Positions 7,724 to 16,243 of a stretch of DNA of 28,238 bases are shown here, one piece after another. The notes beneath the pieces were generated by a model, which had not been told where the DNA came from, ran no database searches, and saw only the letters and a program-made list of their open reading frames with translations. The stretch's first letter is position 1. Each line of letters opens with the position of its first letter. Both the position numbers and the translations under genes were made by a program. The stretch is from DAOSWM01 sp035380045 (GTDB taxonomy: Bacteria > Bacteroidota > Bacteroidia > Bacteroidales > Tenuifilaceae), in NCBI GenBank assembly GCA_035380045.1, contig DAOSWM010000043.1:1-28238 (forward strand), given 5' to 3'.

Positions 7724-8348
7724 GAGTAAAATCTCTTTAGTTCCTGAACTTTTGCAAATTAGCGCAATAAAGTTAAATACGGAAAAACCCTACACTTGGG
7801 CCTCGGGTTGGCTGTCGCCAATATACTGCGACAACCGAAAAACCCTTTCCTATACTAATGTACGAAGAATAATTTGTGAAGGTTTTAGGAATGTTATTAA
7901 CGAACGTTTTTCGGATGTGAACGTTATTGCTGGAGTGGCGACCGGAGCTATCGCGCACGGAGCGCTAGTTGCTTGGGAAATGAATTTACCATTCGTTTAC
8001 GTTCGCTCGGCACCCAAAAAGCATGGACTTGAAAACCTAATTGAAGGTGAAATTAAACCAGGCCAAAAAGTGGTGGTGGTTGAAGACCTTGTTTCAACCG
8101 GAATGAGCAGCTTAGCTGCAGTAGATGCACTAAAAAAAGCTGGTTGCGAAGTTTTAGGAATGGTTGCCATATTCACCTACGAGTTCCCCGTTGCCAAGGA
8201 AAATTTTGAGCGTGCAGGAGTTACACTCCATACACTTTCTGGCTACAGCGAACTAATTGACCACGCCCTTGAGAAGGGTTACGTTAAACAAGAAGAAGTT
8301 GAAACCCTAAAAAAATGGCGCGAAAACCCCGAAATTTGGGGGAAGTAA
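7722..8348 (+). CDS. pyrE: Orotate phosphoribosyltransferase
   Basis: The 208-residue enzyme joins orotate to PRPP to give orotidine 5'-monophosphate, the fifth step of pyrimidine synthesis. The PRPP-binding signature VVVVEDLVSTG is at residues 117-127, with the flexible-loop Lys/Lys/His (APKKHG) ahead of it and the family's N-terminal FTWASGW-type segment (here YTWASGW, 24-30). Length is normal. It is divergent from the NUDIX gene with overlapping ATG codons, so its promoter must lie inside the NUDIX coding sequence. An SRPBCC gene follows after 22 bp. Confidence 0.95.
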   Translation: MSKISLVPELLQISAIKLNTEKPYTWASGWLSPIYCDNRKTLSYTNVRRIICEGFRNVINERFSDVNVIAGVATGAIAHGALVAWEMNLPFVYVRSAPKKHGLENLIEGEIKPGQKVVVVEDLVSTGMSSLAAVDALKKAGCEVLGMVAIFTYEFPVAKENFERAGVTLHTLSGYSELIDHALEKGYVKQEEVETLKKWRENPEIWGK

Positions 8349-8370
8349 TGTGCCTATTCTTTATACTAGT

Positions 8371-8781
8371 ATGAAAACCTACGAGAGCAAAATAGTTTCC
8401 ATAAAGCGTTTAGATGAGGATGTTTTCAAAGTCCTTTCAAACTTCAAAAATTTTTCCCCTTTTGTACAAGCGGCTCAGATTGAAAACTGGGAAGCCGATG
8501 ATGACTGGTGCAAATTCAGCGTTAAAGGGATGGGGAATGCCGGGCTTAGGATTATTGAACGCGAACCCAGCAAAACAATAAAAATTACCGGCGACGGAGG
8601 AATTCCGTTCGAGTTCTTTTTCTGGATTCAGCTAAAGCAGGTTGCACCCTACGATACCCGCATGAAGCTTACGCTGAAAGCCGACCTGAACATGATGATG
8701 AAAATGATGGTAGGATCAAAACTACAGGAAGGAATCGATACCATGGCCGAACAAATTGCGAAAGCTTTTAACGGACAATAA
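8371..8781 (+). CDS. SRPBCC (START-like) family protein
   Basis: A 136-residue protein without signal peptide or membrane segment. Its pattern is that of the SRPBCC/Bet v1-like lipid- or ligand-binding fold: an opening strand MKTYESKIVSI, a short helix VFKVLSNFKNF, a run of strands, and a long C-terminal helix from about residue 110 to 135. Ligand and role are unknown. It follows pyrE closely and is probably co-transcribed with it. A GTG at 8350 would add seven residues; the ATG at 8371 gives the usual family N-terminus. The stop codon lies two bases from the stop of the convergent birA. Confidence 0.75.
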   Translation: MKTYESKIVSIKRLDEDVFKVLSNFKNFSPFVQAAQIENWEADDDWCKFSVKGMGNAGLRIIEREPSKTIKITGDGGIPFEFFFWIQLKQVAPYDTRMKLTLKADLNMMMKMMVGSKLQEGIDTMAEQIAKAFNGQ

Positions 8782-8783
8782 AA

Positions 8784-9530
8784 TCAGTCACCAAACGAAA
8801 CCTCCTTAAAACCAAACTCAAGAATTTCCCCATCGGTGGTTTCGAGCACCAGCTCGCCCGATTCGCGAACATCAACTACTCGTGCAGTAAATTTTTTACC
8901 GTTTGCCTTGTAGCTATAGTAATCGTTTTTATGGTAGAGTGCCCGAAAGTAATCTTCGGAAAGTTTTTCCCATTCACCATCAACTAGCTGCTGGTAACGT
9001 GAGTTTAATGATTTAAGAATTGAGTCAAGTACTTCAACAATTTCAAGTTTATTTCCTGTAACTGATGCAAGCGAGGTTGGGTTGGGCAAATCGTCGGGGA
9101 ACACTTGCTGGTTAACGTTTAAGCCAATCCCAATTGTACACGAATCCATAAACTCTGAGCTGAAGCTATTCTCAATAAGTATTCCGCCAACCTTGCAGTT
9201 TTTAATGTAAATATCGTTAGGCCACTTAATGGAAACATCATCAGCAATTGCATTCACAACATCGAACACGCCCATTGAAACGAACTTTGAAATAAGGAAC
9301 TGCTTCTGAACCTCAAGAAAACGTGGAAAAATCAGAATGCTAAAAGTTAGATTCTCTCCTGGGTTGCTTTCCCACGAATTTCCCCGTTGGCCTCTCCCCT
9401 CGGTTTGAAATTTACTGGCAACAACTAACCCGTCGTTCGCAAAATCCTTACCCAACTTACTGGCATATAAGTTAGTAGAATTAACCTTTTCGAACCAAAC
9501 TATTTCCTTCCCTATATTCGCCTTGAACAT
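8784..9530 (-). CDS. birA: Biotin--[acetyl-CoA-carboxylase] ligase (monofunctional)
   Basis: A 248-residue biotin protein ligase that activates biotin as biotinyl-AMP and attaches it to a lysine of the biotin carboxyl carrier protein. The biotinyl-AMP loop GRGQRG is at residues 45-50, KWPND at 102-106, and the conserved Lys113 lies in KVGGILIE. The C-terminal SH3-like cap is present. There is no N-terminal helix-turn-helix, so this is a group I ligase that does not itself repress biotin genes. The start is the ATG at 9528-9530; a TTG at 9566 in frame would add 12 residues and lies close to the predicted transcription start. Confidence 0.93.
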   Translation of the reverse strand: MFKANIGKEIVWFEKVNSTNLYASKLGKDFANDGLVVASKFQTEGRGQRGNSWESNPGENLTFSILIFPRFLEVQKQFLISKFVSMGVFDVVNAIADDVSIKWPNDIYIKNCKVGGILIENSFSSEFMDSCTIGIGLNVNQQVFPDDLPNPTSLASVTGNKLEIVEVLDSILKSLNSRYQQLVDGEWEKLSEDYFRALYHKNDYYSYKANGKKFTARVVDVRESGELVLETTDGEILEFGFKEVSFGD

Positions 9531-9577
9531 AAAATCACTCTTTTTTCGAGTCACAAAAATACTCAATTATTAACTCG

Positions 9578-9585
9578 CAAAACTA
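9578..9585 (-). promoter_or_regulatory. -7 promoter element for birA
   Basis: On the minus strand TAGTTTTG fits TAnnTTTG and ends 47 bp upstream of the birA ATG at 9530. No TTTG is seen at the ideal spacing. It supports the ATG start rather than the TTG at 9566. Confidence 0.45.
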
Positions 9586-9665
9586 TTTGTGTTGTTAAGC
9601 AGGCTGTGAAGTTTAATTATCGTTTTGAACCAAAAAAAACCCTTTTATTTACAACAAAATAATTT

Positions 9666-9673
9666 TAACTTTG
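9666..9673 (+). promoter_or_regulatory. -7 promoter element for rsfS-ftsH
   Basis: TAACTTTG matches TAnnTTTG. The -33 position at 19-nt spacing (9643-9646) reads TTTT, one mismatch from TTTG. It lies 24 bp upstream of the rsfS ATG and probably drives the rsfS-ftsH-cdsA-psd run. Confidence 0.6.
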
Positions 9674-9697
9674 CAAGTTAATTGTTAACTGATATTG

Positions 9698-10069
9698 ATG
9701 GGAAAAAAGAAAACTGAAAACACTCAATCGCTAATTACATGCATTGTTGATGCAATAGAGGAAAAGAAAGGGCAGGATATTGTTAGCCTTGAACTGGGAA
9801 AACTCCCCAACGCCATATGCAACCATTTTATAATTTGCCATGCTGAATCGACCACGCAGGTTGAAGCAATTGCCGAAAATATTGAGGATAAAACACTTGA
9901 AGTTCTTAACGAAAAGGTATGGCAAAAAGGGGGCTACGAAAATAAAATATGGATTATTCTCGACTTTGTTGATGTGGTAGTTCATGTATTCCAAACCGAG
10001 TGGCGCCAATTCTATAAATTGGAACAGCTATGGGCCGATGCAAAAACAACGTACCATTCAGTTAAATAA
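9698..10069 (+). CDS. rsfS: Ribosome silencing factor RsfS (DUF143)
   Basis: A 123-residue protein of the RsfS/Iojap family. It binds ribosomal protein L14 on the large subunit and blocks subunit joining, which lowers translation in starvation. The conserved core is clear: HFIICHAESTTQVEAIAENI in the first half and a WIILDFVDVVVHVFQTEWRQFY-like segment in the second, ending with the characteristic YKLEQLWADA. An in-frame TTG lies one codon upstream; the ATG at 9698 is preferred. ftsH follows after about 90 bp, a gene order I associate with Bacteroidota. Confidence 0.95.
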   Translation: MGKKKTENTQSLITCIVDAIEEKKGQDIVSLELGKLPNAICNHFIICHAESTTQVEAIAENIEDKTLEVLNEKVWQKGGYENKIWIILDFVDVVVHVFQTEWRQFYKLEQLWADAKTTYHSVK

Positions 10070-10158
10070 TCAAAATTTGAATAGTTCTCAGTTAATACTA
10101 ATCAAACATTTTTAACGCATTGTCGTTTCTAGAGAAATAATTCACACAAAACAATCGT

Positions 10159-12243
10159 ATGTCCGAAAAAGAAAATAAAGCTGAAAATAAAAAGCCAAAG
10201 GAAGAAAATAAAGTGAATGACCCCTTTACACCGGTTACCGGGAAAGGAAATAAGTTCAACAATCCTAAGTTTAATATTTACTGGGTTTACATAATAATCA
10301 TTGCTGCTATTCTGGGGTTGCAATTCTTTTACACTGGGAATAAACCGCTTGAAAGTAACTGGCATGAGGTTAAATACCAGATGCTTGATAATGGTGATAT
10401 TAAGAAACTTCTAGTTGTTAGAAACGAAGGTAAGGTTGAAGTATTCATAAAAGAAAAGAGTTTAGAAAAGTACGCCGACAGATTTGGAGGGATAAAATCA
10501 GTTCCATCGAGTGGCCCACACTTCTTCTTTACCATTGGTTCCATAGAAACCTTCGAGCGTCAGCTCGATGAGGCGCAGCAGGAAGCCGACCCATCGGAAC
10601 GAATTTACCCCGAATACATTGAACGCCCAAACTACATTGGCGATATAATTACATGGATTCTACCAATTTTAATTCTGGTTGGAGTTTGGCTGTTCATCTT
10701 CCGTAGAATGAGCCGTGGGGCAGGAGGTGCCGGAGGAAATATTTTTAGCGTAGGCAAATCGAAAGCGCAGCTATTCGACAAGGAATCAACCGTAAAAGTT
10801 GACTTTAAAGATGTGGCAGGGCTAGAGGAGGCCAAAATTGAGATTATGGAAATTGTTGACTTCCTCAAGAATCCTAAAAAGTATACTGATCTAGGAGGCA
10901 AAATTCCAAAAGGTGTACTTCTCGTTGGCCCTCCAGGTACCGGAAAAACCCTGCTTGCCAAGGCAGTAGCCGGCGAAGCCAACGTTCCATTCTTCAGCAT
11001 GTCGGGTTCCGATTTTGTGGAGATGTTTGTGGGAGTTGGCGCATCGCGCGTACGCGATTTGTTTAAGCAAGCCAAGGACAAAGCCCCTTGTATCGTTTTT
11101 ATCGACGAGATTGACGCAATCGGTCGTGCCCGGGGAAAGAATGTAAACTTCACCTCCAACGACGAGCGCGAGAATACTCTCAACCAGCTTCTCACCGAGA
11201 TGGATGGTTTTGGTTCAAACCAAGGAGTTATTATTCTTGCGGCTACCAACCGTGCCGATATTCTGGACAGAGCACTGATGCGTGCCGGACGATTCGACAG
11301 GCAAATTCACGTTGAGCTACCCGACCTAAAGGAACGACTTGAAATTTTCAAGGTTCACCTCAAACCGCTGAAGCTCGATAAAGATTTCGACATTTCTTTC
11401 CTTGCAAAGCAAACACCTGGATTTTCAGGTGCCGATATAGCCAACGTTTGTAACGAAGCGGCGCTAATTGCTGCCCGTAAATCAAAAGCAAAAGTTGAAA
11501 AGCAGGACTTTCTGGATGCTATTGACCGAATTATTGGAGGCCTAGAAAAGAAAAACAAAATCATATCGCTCGAGGAGAAGCGAGCCATTGCATTCCACGA
11601 AGCGGGACATGCTACGGTAAGCTGGCTGCTTGAGCATGCGAATCCGTTGCTGAAAGTTACAATTATACCAAGAGGTAAAGCGCTGGGAGCTGCATGGTAC
11701 CTGCCAGAGGAGCGCCAGCTAACCACCACCGAGCAGCTCCTGCATGAAATGAGTGCCGCACTGGGCGGCAGAGCTTCCGAAGAGTTGACCTTCGGGAAAA
11801 TTTCCACAGGAGCCCTAAACGACCTCGAAAAGGTAACCAAGCAAGCCTACGCTATGGTTGCATACTTCGGCATGGGAAAATCGATTAGTAACGTAAGTTT
11901 CTACGATTCTAGCGGCCAAAGCGAGTATGCTTTCTCCAAACCTTACAGCGAAAAAACAGCAGAGCTTATCGATCAGGAAGTGAAACAAATTATCGACCAG
12001 GCATATACTCGAGCCAAAGAGGTTTTAACCGAGCATAAGGACGGGCTGGCTCGTTTGGCTCAGCTACTGCTTGACCGTGAAGTAATTTTCAGCGAGGATT
12101 TGGAAGAAATTTTTGGACCACGAAAATCGCATACCAGAACCGAAGAGGTTGTTGCCAACATGGGTAATGGAAACGGAAAAAAAATGGAAGATACCCCTAA
12201 TGATAGTCCTGAGGAATCTTCAAATACAAATACCAGCGAATAA
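10159..12243 (+). CDS. ftsH: ATP-dependent zinc metalloprotease FtsH
   Basis: A 694-residue membrane-anchored AAA+ protease that extracts and degrades membrane and soluble proteins. Two transmembrane segments (about 40-58 and 160-181) flank a periplasmic domain. Walker A GPPGTGKT is at residues 257-264, followed by Walker B (IVFIDEID) and the second region of homology ATNRADILDRALMRAGRFDR. The zinc site HEAGH is at 480-484, with the third ligand Asp at D555 in GALNDLEK. The tail after residue 655 is polar, rich in Asn, Ser and Glu, and probably disordered. The stop TAA overlaps the next ATG by one base (TAATG), which indicates translational coupling with the DUF2007 gene. Confidence 0.97.
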   Translation: MSEKENKAENKKPKEENKVNDPFTPVTGKGNKFNNPKFNIYWVYIIIIAAILGLQFFYTGNKPLESNWHEVKYQMLDNGDIKKLLVVRNEGKVEVFIKEKSLEKYADRFGGIKSVPSSGPHFFFTIGSIETFERQLDEAQQEADPSERIYPEYIERPNYIGDIITWILPILILVGVWLFIFRRMSRGAGGAGGNIFSVGKSKAQLFDKESTVKVDFKDVAGLEEAKIEIMEIVDFLKNPKKYTDLGGKIPKGVLLVGPPGTGKTLLAKAVAGEANVPFFSMSGSDFVEMFVGVGASRVRDLFKQAKDKAPCIVFIDEIDAIGRARGKNVNFTSNDERENTLNQLLTEMDGFGSNQGVIILAATNRADILDRALMRAGRFDRQIHVELPDLKERLEIFKVHLKPLKLDKDFDISFLAKQTPGFSGADIANVCNEAALIAARKSKAKVEKQDFLDAIDRIIGGLEKKNKIISLEEKRAIAFHEAGHATVSWLLEHANPLLKVTIIPRGKALGAAWYLPEERQLTTTEQLLHEMSAALGGRASEELTFGKISTGALNDLEKVTKQAYAMVAYFGMGKSISNVSFYDSSGQSEYAFSKPYSEKTAELIDQEVKQIIDQAYTRAKEVLTEHKDGLARLAQLLLDREVIFSEDLEEIFGPRKSHTRTEEVVANMGNGNGKKMEDTPNDSPEESSNTNTSE

Positions 12244-12452
12244 TGAGCGATATTAAATGGGTGTTAGTTTTCTCAACCGCTGCTCAATACCAAGCAGAAA
12301 TTGTTAAACAAATGCTTGAGAACAATGGGCTTGAAGCAATAGTTATGAATAAGCAGGACTCTTCCTACCCCATGCTGGGTGAAGCCGACGTACTTGTTTC
12401 TGAGGAGCATGAAAAAAAGGCTCGTAAACTAATTGAAGAATTTGAAAGTTGA
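12243..12452 (+). CDS. DUF2007 domain small protein
   Basis: A 69-residue cytoplasmic protein with a beta-alpha-beta pattern like that of DUF2007 (annotated as putative signal-transducing protein). An opening strand WVLVFSTA and a helix AEIVKQMLENNG are followed by LEAIVMNKQDSS and a final VLVSEEHEKKARKLIEEF. The biochemical role is unknown. It is sandwiched between ftsH (1-nt overlap) and cdsA (4-nt overlap), so the three are surely read from one message. The context hints at membrane quality control or phospholipid supply, but this is only association. Confidence 0.82.
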   Translation: MSDIKWVLVFSTAAQYQAEIVKQMLENNGLEAIVMNKQDSSYPMLGEADVLVSEEHEKKARKLIEEFES

Positions 12453-13276
12453 GCACATTCCTTAAGAGAACCATAAGTGGAACCTTATTCGTGATTATCA
12501 TAATAGGTTCTATTCTACTAGGCCGATATAGTTTCCTGTTGGTTTTTATATCGCTCATGTTGTTTAGCCTTTACGAATTCTACAAAATTTGCCTGCATAG
12601 CAGGGTTCGCCCCCAGGTTTTGTATGGAATGCTTATAGGTGCACTAATTTTTATGGCCAACTACTTTTTTGCCATAGGGCAAATTGGCTCATATATTTTC
12701 CTTGGATTAATTCCTTTACTACTAAGTATTTTTATTATAGAACTTTACAGAAACCAGAATAAACCCATTCACAATATTGGATTCACTTTACTTGGTTTAC
12801 TGTACGTTGCGCTTCCCTTCGCATTACTTAACTACATTGTACTCAGCTACTCATCCTATCGAATAGGTTACCAGTCACATTTGCTTATTGGATTTTTTGC
12901 CCTTGCCTGGGCAAACGATTCTGGTGCCTACGCCGTTGGCGTAAGTATCGGGAAGAATAAACTTTTTCCAAAAATTTCACCAAAGAAATCGTGGGAAGGA
13001 TTGATTGGCGGTTTTTTTACAACGGCACTAGTTGCATGGATCATTTCCATGATTTTTCCAGAAGTATCAATTGTTAACTGGTTTTTTATTGGTTTTATAA
13101 CAGCTGTAATGAGCGTTTTTGGCGATTTAGTTGAATCGATGTTCAAACGAAGTATTGGTGTCAAAGATTCAGGGAAGTTTCTACCTGGACATGGTGGCGT
13201 TCTCGATAGATTCGACGGGATTCTTTTTGCAGCTCCAGTGGTTTTTGTTTACCTAGAAATGATGATGCTAATTTAA
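12449..13276 (+). CDS. cdsA: Phosphatidate cytidylyltransferase (CDP-diacylglycerol synthase)
   Basis: A 275-residue multi-pass membrane enzyme that makes CDP-diacylglycerol from CTP and phosphatidate, the branch point for phospholipids. Several hydrophobic helices run through the protein, and the signature near the C-terminus (residues 230-256) is complete: SMFKRSIGVKDSG, then LPGHGGVLDRFD. SPKKSWEG precedes it. The start codon is TTG, in a TTGA overlap with the stop of the preceding gene; the next in-frame ATG would remove the first transmembrane helix. psd follows after 12 bp. Confidence 0.94.
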   Translation: MSTFLKRTISGTLFVIIIIGSILLGRYSFLLVFISLMLFSLYEFYKICLHSRVRPQVLYGMLIGALIFMANYFFAIGQIGSYIFLGLIPLLLSIFIIELYRNQNKPIHNIGFTLLGLLYVALPFALLNYIVLSYSSYRIGYQSHLLIGFFALAWANDSGAYAVGVSIGKNKLFPKISPKKSWEGLIGGFFTTALVAWIISMIFPEVSIVNWFFIGFITAVMSVFGDLVESMFKRSIGVKDSGKFLPGHGGVLDRFDGILFAAPVVFVYLEMMMLI

Positions 13277-13288
13277 TCTCCTATATTA

Positions 13289-13957
13289 ATGAAAATTCAT
13301 AAGGAAGGATACAAGATTATTTCAATTGCAATAATAGTTTTTACTACCCTGCAAGTAACAGTCCACTTACTCCTTGGATACAATTTTTCCATTCCCTCAC
13401 TAATAGTTTTTCTGTTACTCACACTTTTTATACTTCGTTTCTTCAGGGTTCCTAAACGTAACTTCACAGAAAATTACGATAAAATTATTTCTCCCGCTGA
13501 TGGAGAAATTGTAGCAATAGAAGAAGTTGAAGAGGATGAGTTTTTAAAAACAAGATGCATACAAGTATCGGTTTTCATGTCGGTTTGGAACGTGCACATC
13601 AACTGGCACCCAGCGGGTGGAAAGGTTATTTATTACAAGTATCATCCTGGCAAGTACCTTGTAGCTTGGAATCCAAAATCCTCAACGCTAAACGAGCGAA
13701 CCACTGTTGCCATTGAACGGCTTGATGGAGAGAAAATTCTTTACCGCCAAATTGCAGGATTTTTAGCTCGACGTATAGTTTGTAATGCCGTTGAAAACGC
13801 CACAGTAAGCCAAGGAGAAGAGGTTGGCTTCATTAAGTTTGGTTCACGAGTTGACGTATTCTTACCACTGAACGCGCTGGTTCGGGTGAAACTTGGCGAC
13901 AAAGTAACCGGAACCCAAACTGTACTCGCCGATTTGCCCATGGCAAAAACCGAGTAG
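13289..13957 (+). CDS. psd: Phosphatidylserine decarboxylase proenzyme
   Basis: A 222-residue pyruvoyl enzyme that decarboxylates phosphatidylserine to phosphatidylethanolamine. The N-terminus has two hydrophobic segments (about 10-28 and 32-50). Then comes the core with ISPADGEIV, the catalytic-triad region SVFMSVWNVHINW, and the self-cleavage site FGSR. Cleavage between G185 and S186 would make a long beta chain and a short alpha chain with an N-terminal pyruvoyl group. The short length fits the Psd type without a C-terminal extension (type II-like short form). It ends the rsfS-ftsH-cdsA run; phosphatidylserine synthase is not in the window. Confidence 0.95.
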   Translation: MKIHKEGYKIISIAIIVFTTLQVTVHLLLGYNFSIPSLIVFLLLTLFILRFFRVPKRNFTENYDKIISPADGEIVAIEEVEEDEFLKTRCIQVSVFMSVWNVHINWHPAGGKVIYYKYHPGKYLVAWNPKSSTLNERTTVAIERLDGEKILYRQIAGFLARRIVCNAVENATVSQGEEVGFIKFGSRVDVFLPLNALVRVKLGDKVTGTQTVLADLPMAKTE

Positions 13958-13966
13958 TAAAAATAG

Positions 13967-14917
13967 CTATATAAAGAATAGTACAACCCCCGCAATAGCA
14001 ATGAAAGCCCCAATAAATTCTTTGGGGTTAAATTTCTCTTTCAAAATCCATATTGAAGGAGGGATTATTAGAACCGGTACTATTGACATAATGGCCGATG
14101 CAACCCCGGTTGTTGTATATTTTACCGCCCAAAGGGAGAACGAAACGCCCAAAAACGGGCCAAAAAATGCTCCTACCGACAACCGTGCCATTGCCTTTCC
14201 GTTTTTTAAAGCTTTTCCTAGCGCCTTCCATCGATTTAAAACCAGGAAAAGGCCTGCGAAGCCAACAACACCGGTTAACACCCTTATTTGCACGGCAGCA
14301 AAAACATCGTAATCGGCCATTCCAAACTTACTAAGAACCAGTCCTCCACCCTGGCCTACTGCTCCTCCAAATGCTAACAAAATACCGGAAATTGGATATG
14401 AAAACTTTACTTTCTTCCTATTACCTTTTGGAGCAATAACCCCATCAAGCAGTTCGGGCTCGTCAATTTCACGCTTCAGAATAACCAGTGCAATACCAGC
14501 AAAAGTAACAACCATTGCAGCGAGCTGTTGTAGGGTAAGCTTTTCGCCCATTACAAACCAACCAATAATTGCTGCGATTGGCGGTGCCAACGCCATAATT
14601 AACATAGAAATACGAGCCCCCACTACTACGTAGGCTCTGAAAAGGAAAAGGTCGCCAAGTACAAATCCTACTAATCCCGAAAGTGAGAGCCAAATCCAGT
14701 TATGGGGGGCTGCATCGGTAGGGAAAAACATTCCCCGAACAATCCAAGAGAATATTCCTAGCAAGAAAAACGCAATAACAAGTCTTATAAGGTTAACAGA
14801 TAGCGAACCAACCTTTTTACTAGCCGATTCGAAAGCCAAGGCCGTTATGGTCCAGAAGAATGCTGTTAGTAATGCTGCAAACTCACCCTGACGGGTAACA
14901 ATAAATTCTTGTATCAT
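13967..14917 (-). CDS. EamA/DMT superfamily transporter
   Basis: A 316-residue inner-membrane protein with ten predicted hydrophobic helices, arranged as two five-helix EamA repeats, the hallmark of the drug/metabolite transporter superfamily. The first repeat runs from about residue 12 to 150 and the second from about 175 to 315, joined by a charged loop with ILKREIDEPELLDG and KGNRKKVK. The substrate cannot be told. The ATG at 14915-14917 is the first start. It converges on psd with nine bases between the stops. Confidence 0.88.
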   Translation of the reverse strand: MIQEFIVTRQGEFAALLTAFFWTITALAFESASKKVGSLSVNLIRLVIAFFLLGIFSWIVRGMFFPTDAAPHNWIWLSLSGLVGFVLGDLFLFRAYVVVGARISMLIMALAPPIAAIIGWFVMGEKLTLQQLAAMVVTFAGIALVILKREIDEPELLDGVIAPKGNRKKVKFSYPISGILLAFGGAVGQGGGLVLSKFGMADYDVFAAVQIRVLTGVVGFAGLFLVLNRWKALGKALKNGKAMARLSVGAFFGPFLGVSFSLWAVKYTTTGVASAIMSIVPVLIIPPSIWILKEKFNPKEFIGAFIAIAGVVLFFI

Positions 14918-15000
14918 TTAGAAATTTTTTCAAAGGTTTGCTTTTGATATAAAAAGAGGTTGTTGGTTTAACCATGAACAAAATGATTTTGTAAAGGTTT

Positions 15001-15031
15001 TTTGAATTCTCCTAAATTTAGATTAGGTTTG
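15001..15031 (+). promoter_or_regulatory. Consensus promoter for the AI-2E family gene
   Basis: TTTG at 15001-15004 and TAGGTTTG at 15024-15031 are exactly 19 nt apart, a full match to TTTG-N19-TAnnTTTG. The element covers the in-frame TTG at 15002 and abuts the ATG at 15032, so neither can be the translation start if this promoter is used. Transcription would begin near 15036-15039. Confidence 0.72.
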
Positions 15032-15091
15032 ATGAATGTTTTTAAAAGGAAGTATTCGAGTGTACAAACTACAAACAGTTGCAACTGCCAA

Positions 15092-16195
15092 ATGAATCAA
15101 CTTGCTCGTTACATAATTCTTGCCACAACGCTGGCAATTATTCTTTTCCTACTTTGGTACTTCAGCAGCATTGTTGCCTACATCCTTATTTCAGCAGTAC
15201 TTTCGTTGGTTGGAAAACCGATTGTCGATCTGGTTTCAAAAATTAAGATCAAGGGTTGGCATCCACCAAAAATTATAGGAGCAACCCTAGCACTACTAAC
15301 ACTCTGGATGCTTTTTATACTATTCTTTCGGGTAATGATTCCACTGGTAATTAACCAGGTTAACCAGCTAAGCTCCGTTAATGTTCCCCAGATGATAGCA
15401 AGTTTTAACGAACCAATTAACCAGTTTGACTCATTCATACGTGAATACTTGCCGGCTAGCGCAAGGGAATTTTCGTTGCAGGATTTTCTCATCGATAAAA
15501 TATCAAGTGTATTCCACGTTGGAATGCTATCGGACTTATTCAGCTCCACTGCAAGCCTGCTAGGGAATCTTGTTATTACTGCATTCTCAGTTACTTTTAT
15601 AACGTTCTTCTTTCTTAGAGACGAGAGCCTTTTCTTTGATGGAGTTGCCATTCTTTTCCCCGCAAAGCTGGAGCAGAATCTTCGACATGCATTGATAAGT
15701 ATCAATAAGCTTTTGAGAAGGTACTTTATCGGTATTTTTATTCAGAGCACTCTAATCATGATACTTGACACCATTGGGCTCACCATTGTTGGAGTGAATT
15801 TTCAAACAGCTGTGGTAATCGGGTTAATTGCCGGGATACTGAATTTAGTACCATATGTTGGACCTCTCGCAGGCACAATAATTGGTGTTCTTATTGGGAT
15901 TGCCACAAACCTCGATCTTAACTTTTCAACCCAAATGGTACCGCTAATAATTTATATGTTAATAGTTTTTGGCACCGTTCAGCTAATCGACAACTTTGTT
16001 TTCCAGCCACTTATATTTTCAAACAGCGTTAACGCACACCCGCTAGAAATTTTTATTGTACTGCTGATCGCCGGAAGTGTAGGCGGAATACTCGGAATGT
16101 TACTGGCAATACCTGGTTACACTGTACTAAGGGTTTTCGCCAAAGAATTCTTTAACAAATTCAGGGTTGTTCAGAAATTAACCCAAAAAATTTAG
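15092..16195 (+). CDS. AI-2E family transporter (PerM-like)
   Basis: A 367-residue membrane protein of the AI-2E/PerM (UPF0118) family. It begins with a transmembrane pair just after MNQLARYII, has a cytoplasmic or periplasmic central stretch (about 100-165), and ends with a block of helices carrying the family's VVIGLIAGILNLVPYVGPL signature and the IDNFVFQP motif. Members have been linked to autoinducer-2 export or to Na+/H+ exchange; the substrate here is unknown. The start at 15092 is chosen because the promoter at 15001-15031 excludes the upstream TTG (15002) and ATG (15032), and because MNQLARYII resembles the usual N-terminus. Confidence 0.83.
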   Translation: MNQLARYIILATTLAIILFLLWYFSSIVAYILISAVLSLVGKPIVDLVSKIKIKGWHPPKIIGATLALLTLWMLFILFFRVMIPLVINQVNQLSSVNVPQMIASFNEPINQFDSFIREYLPASAREFSLQDFLIDKISSVFHVGMLSDLFSSTASLLGNLVITAFSVTFITFFFLRDESLFFDGVAILFPAKLEQNLRHALISINKLLRRYFIGIFIQSTLIMILDTIGLTIVGVNFQTAVVIGLIAGILNLVPYVGPLAGTIIGVLIGIATNLDLNFSTQMVPLIIYMLIVFGTVQLIDNFVFQPLIFSNSVNAHPLEIFIVLLIAGSVGGILGMLLAIPGYTVLRVFAKEFFNKFRVVQKLTQKI

Positions 16196-16243
16196 CGTAG
16201 TTTTTATTGCATTTGCTATATTTACAACTTAAATGGGCATCAA

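Noticed and set aside
10632..11840. Long open frames (up to 205 codons) antisense to ftsH, and similar ones antisense to lon, pyrE, odhA and rtcB
   Set aside because: They are shadows of well-supported genes, with Ser/Arg-rich low-quality peptides and no family resemblance.
12243..13957. A new operon type combining DUF2007 with phospholipid genes
   Set aside because: The ftsH-DUF2007-cdsA-psd order looks like an ordinary conserved housekeeping run in this phylum; nothing in the sequence marks it as novel.
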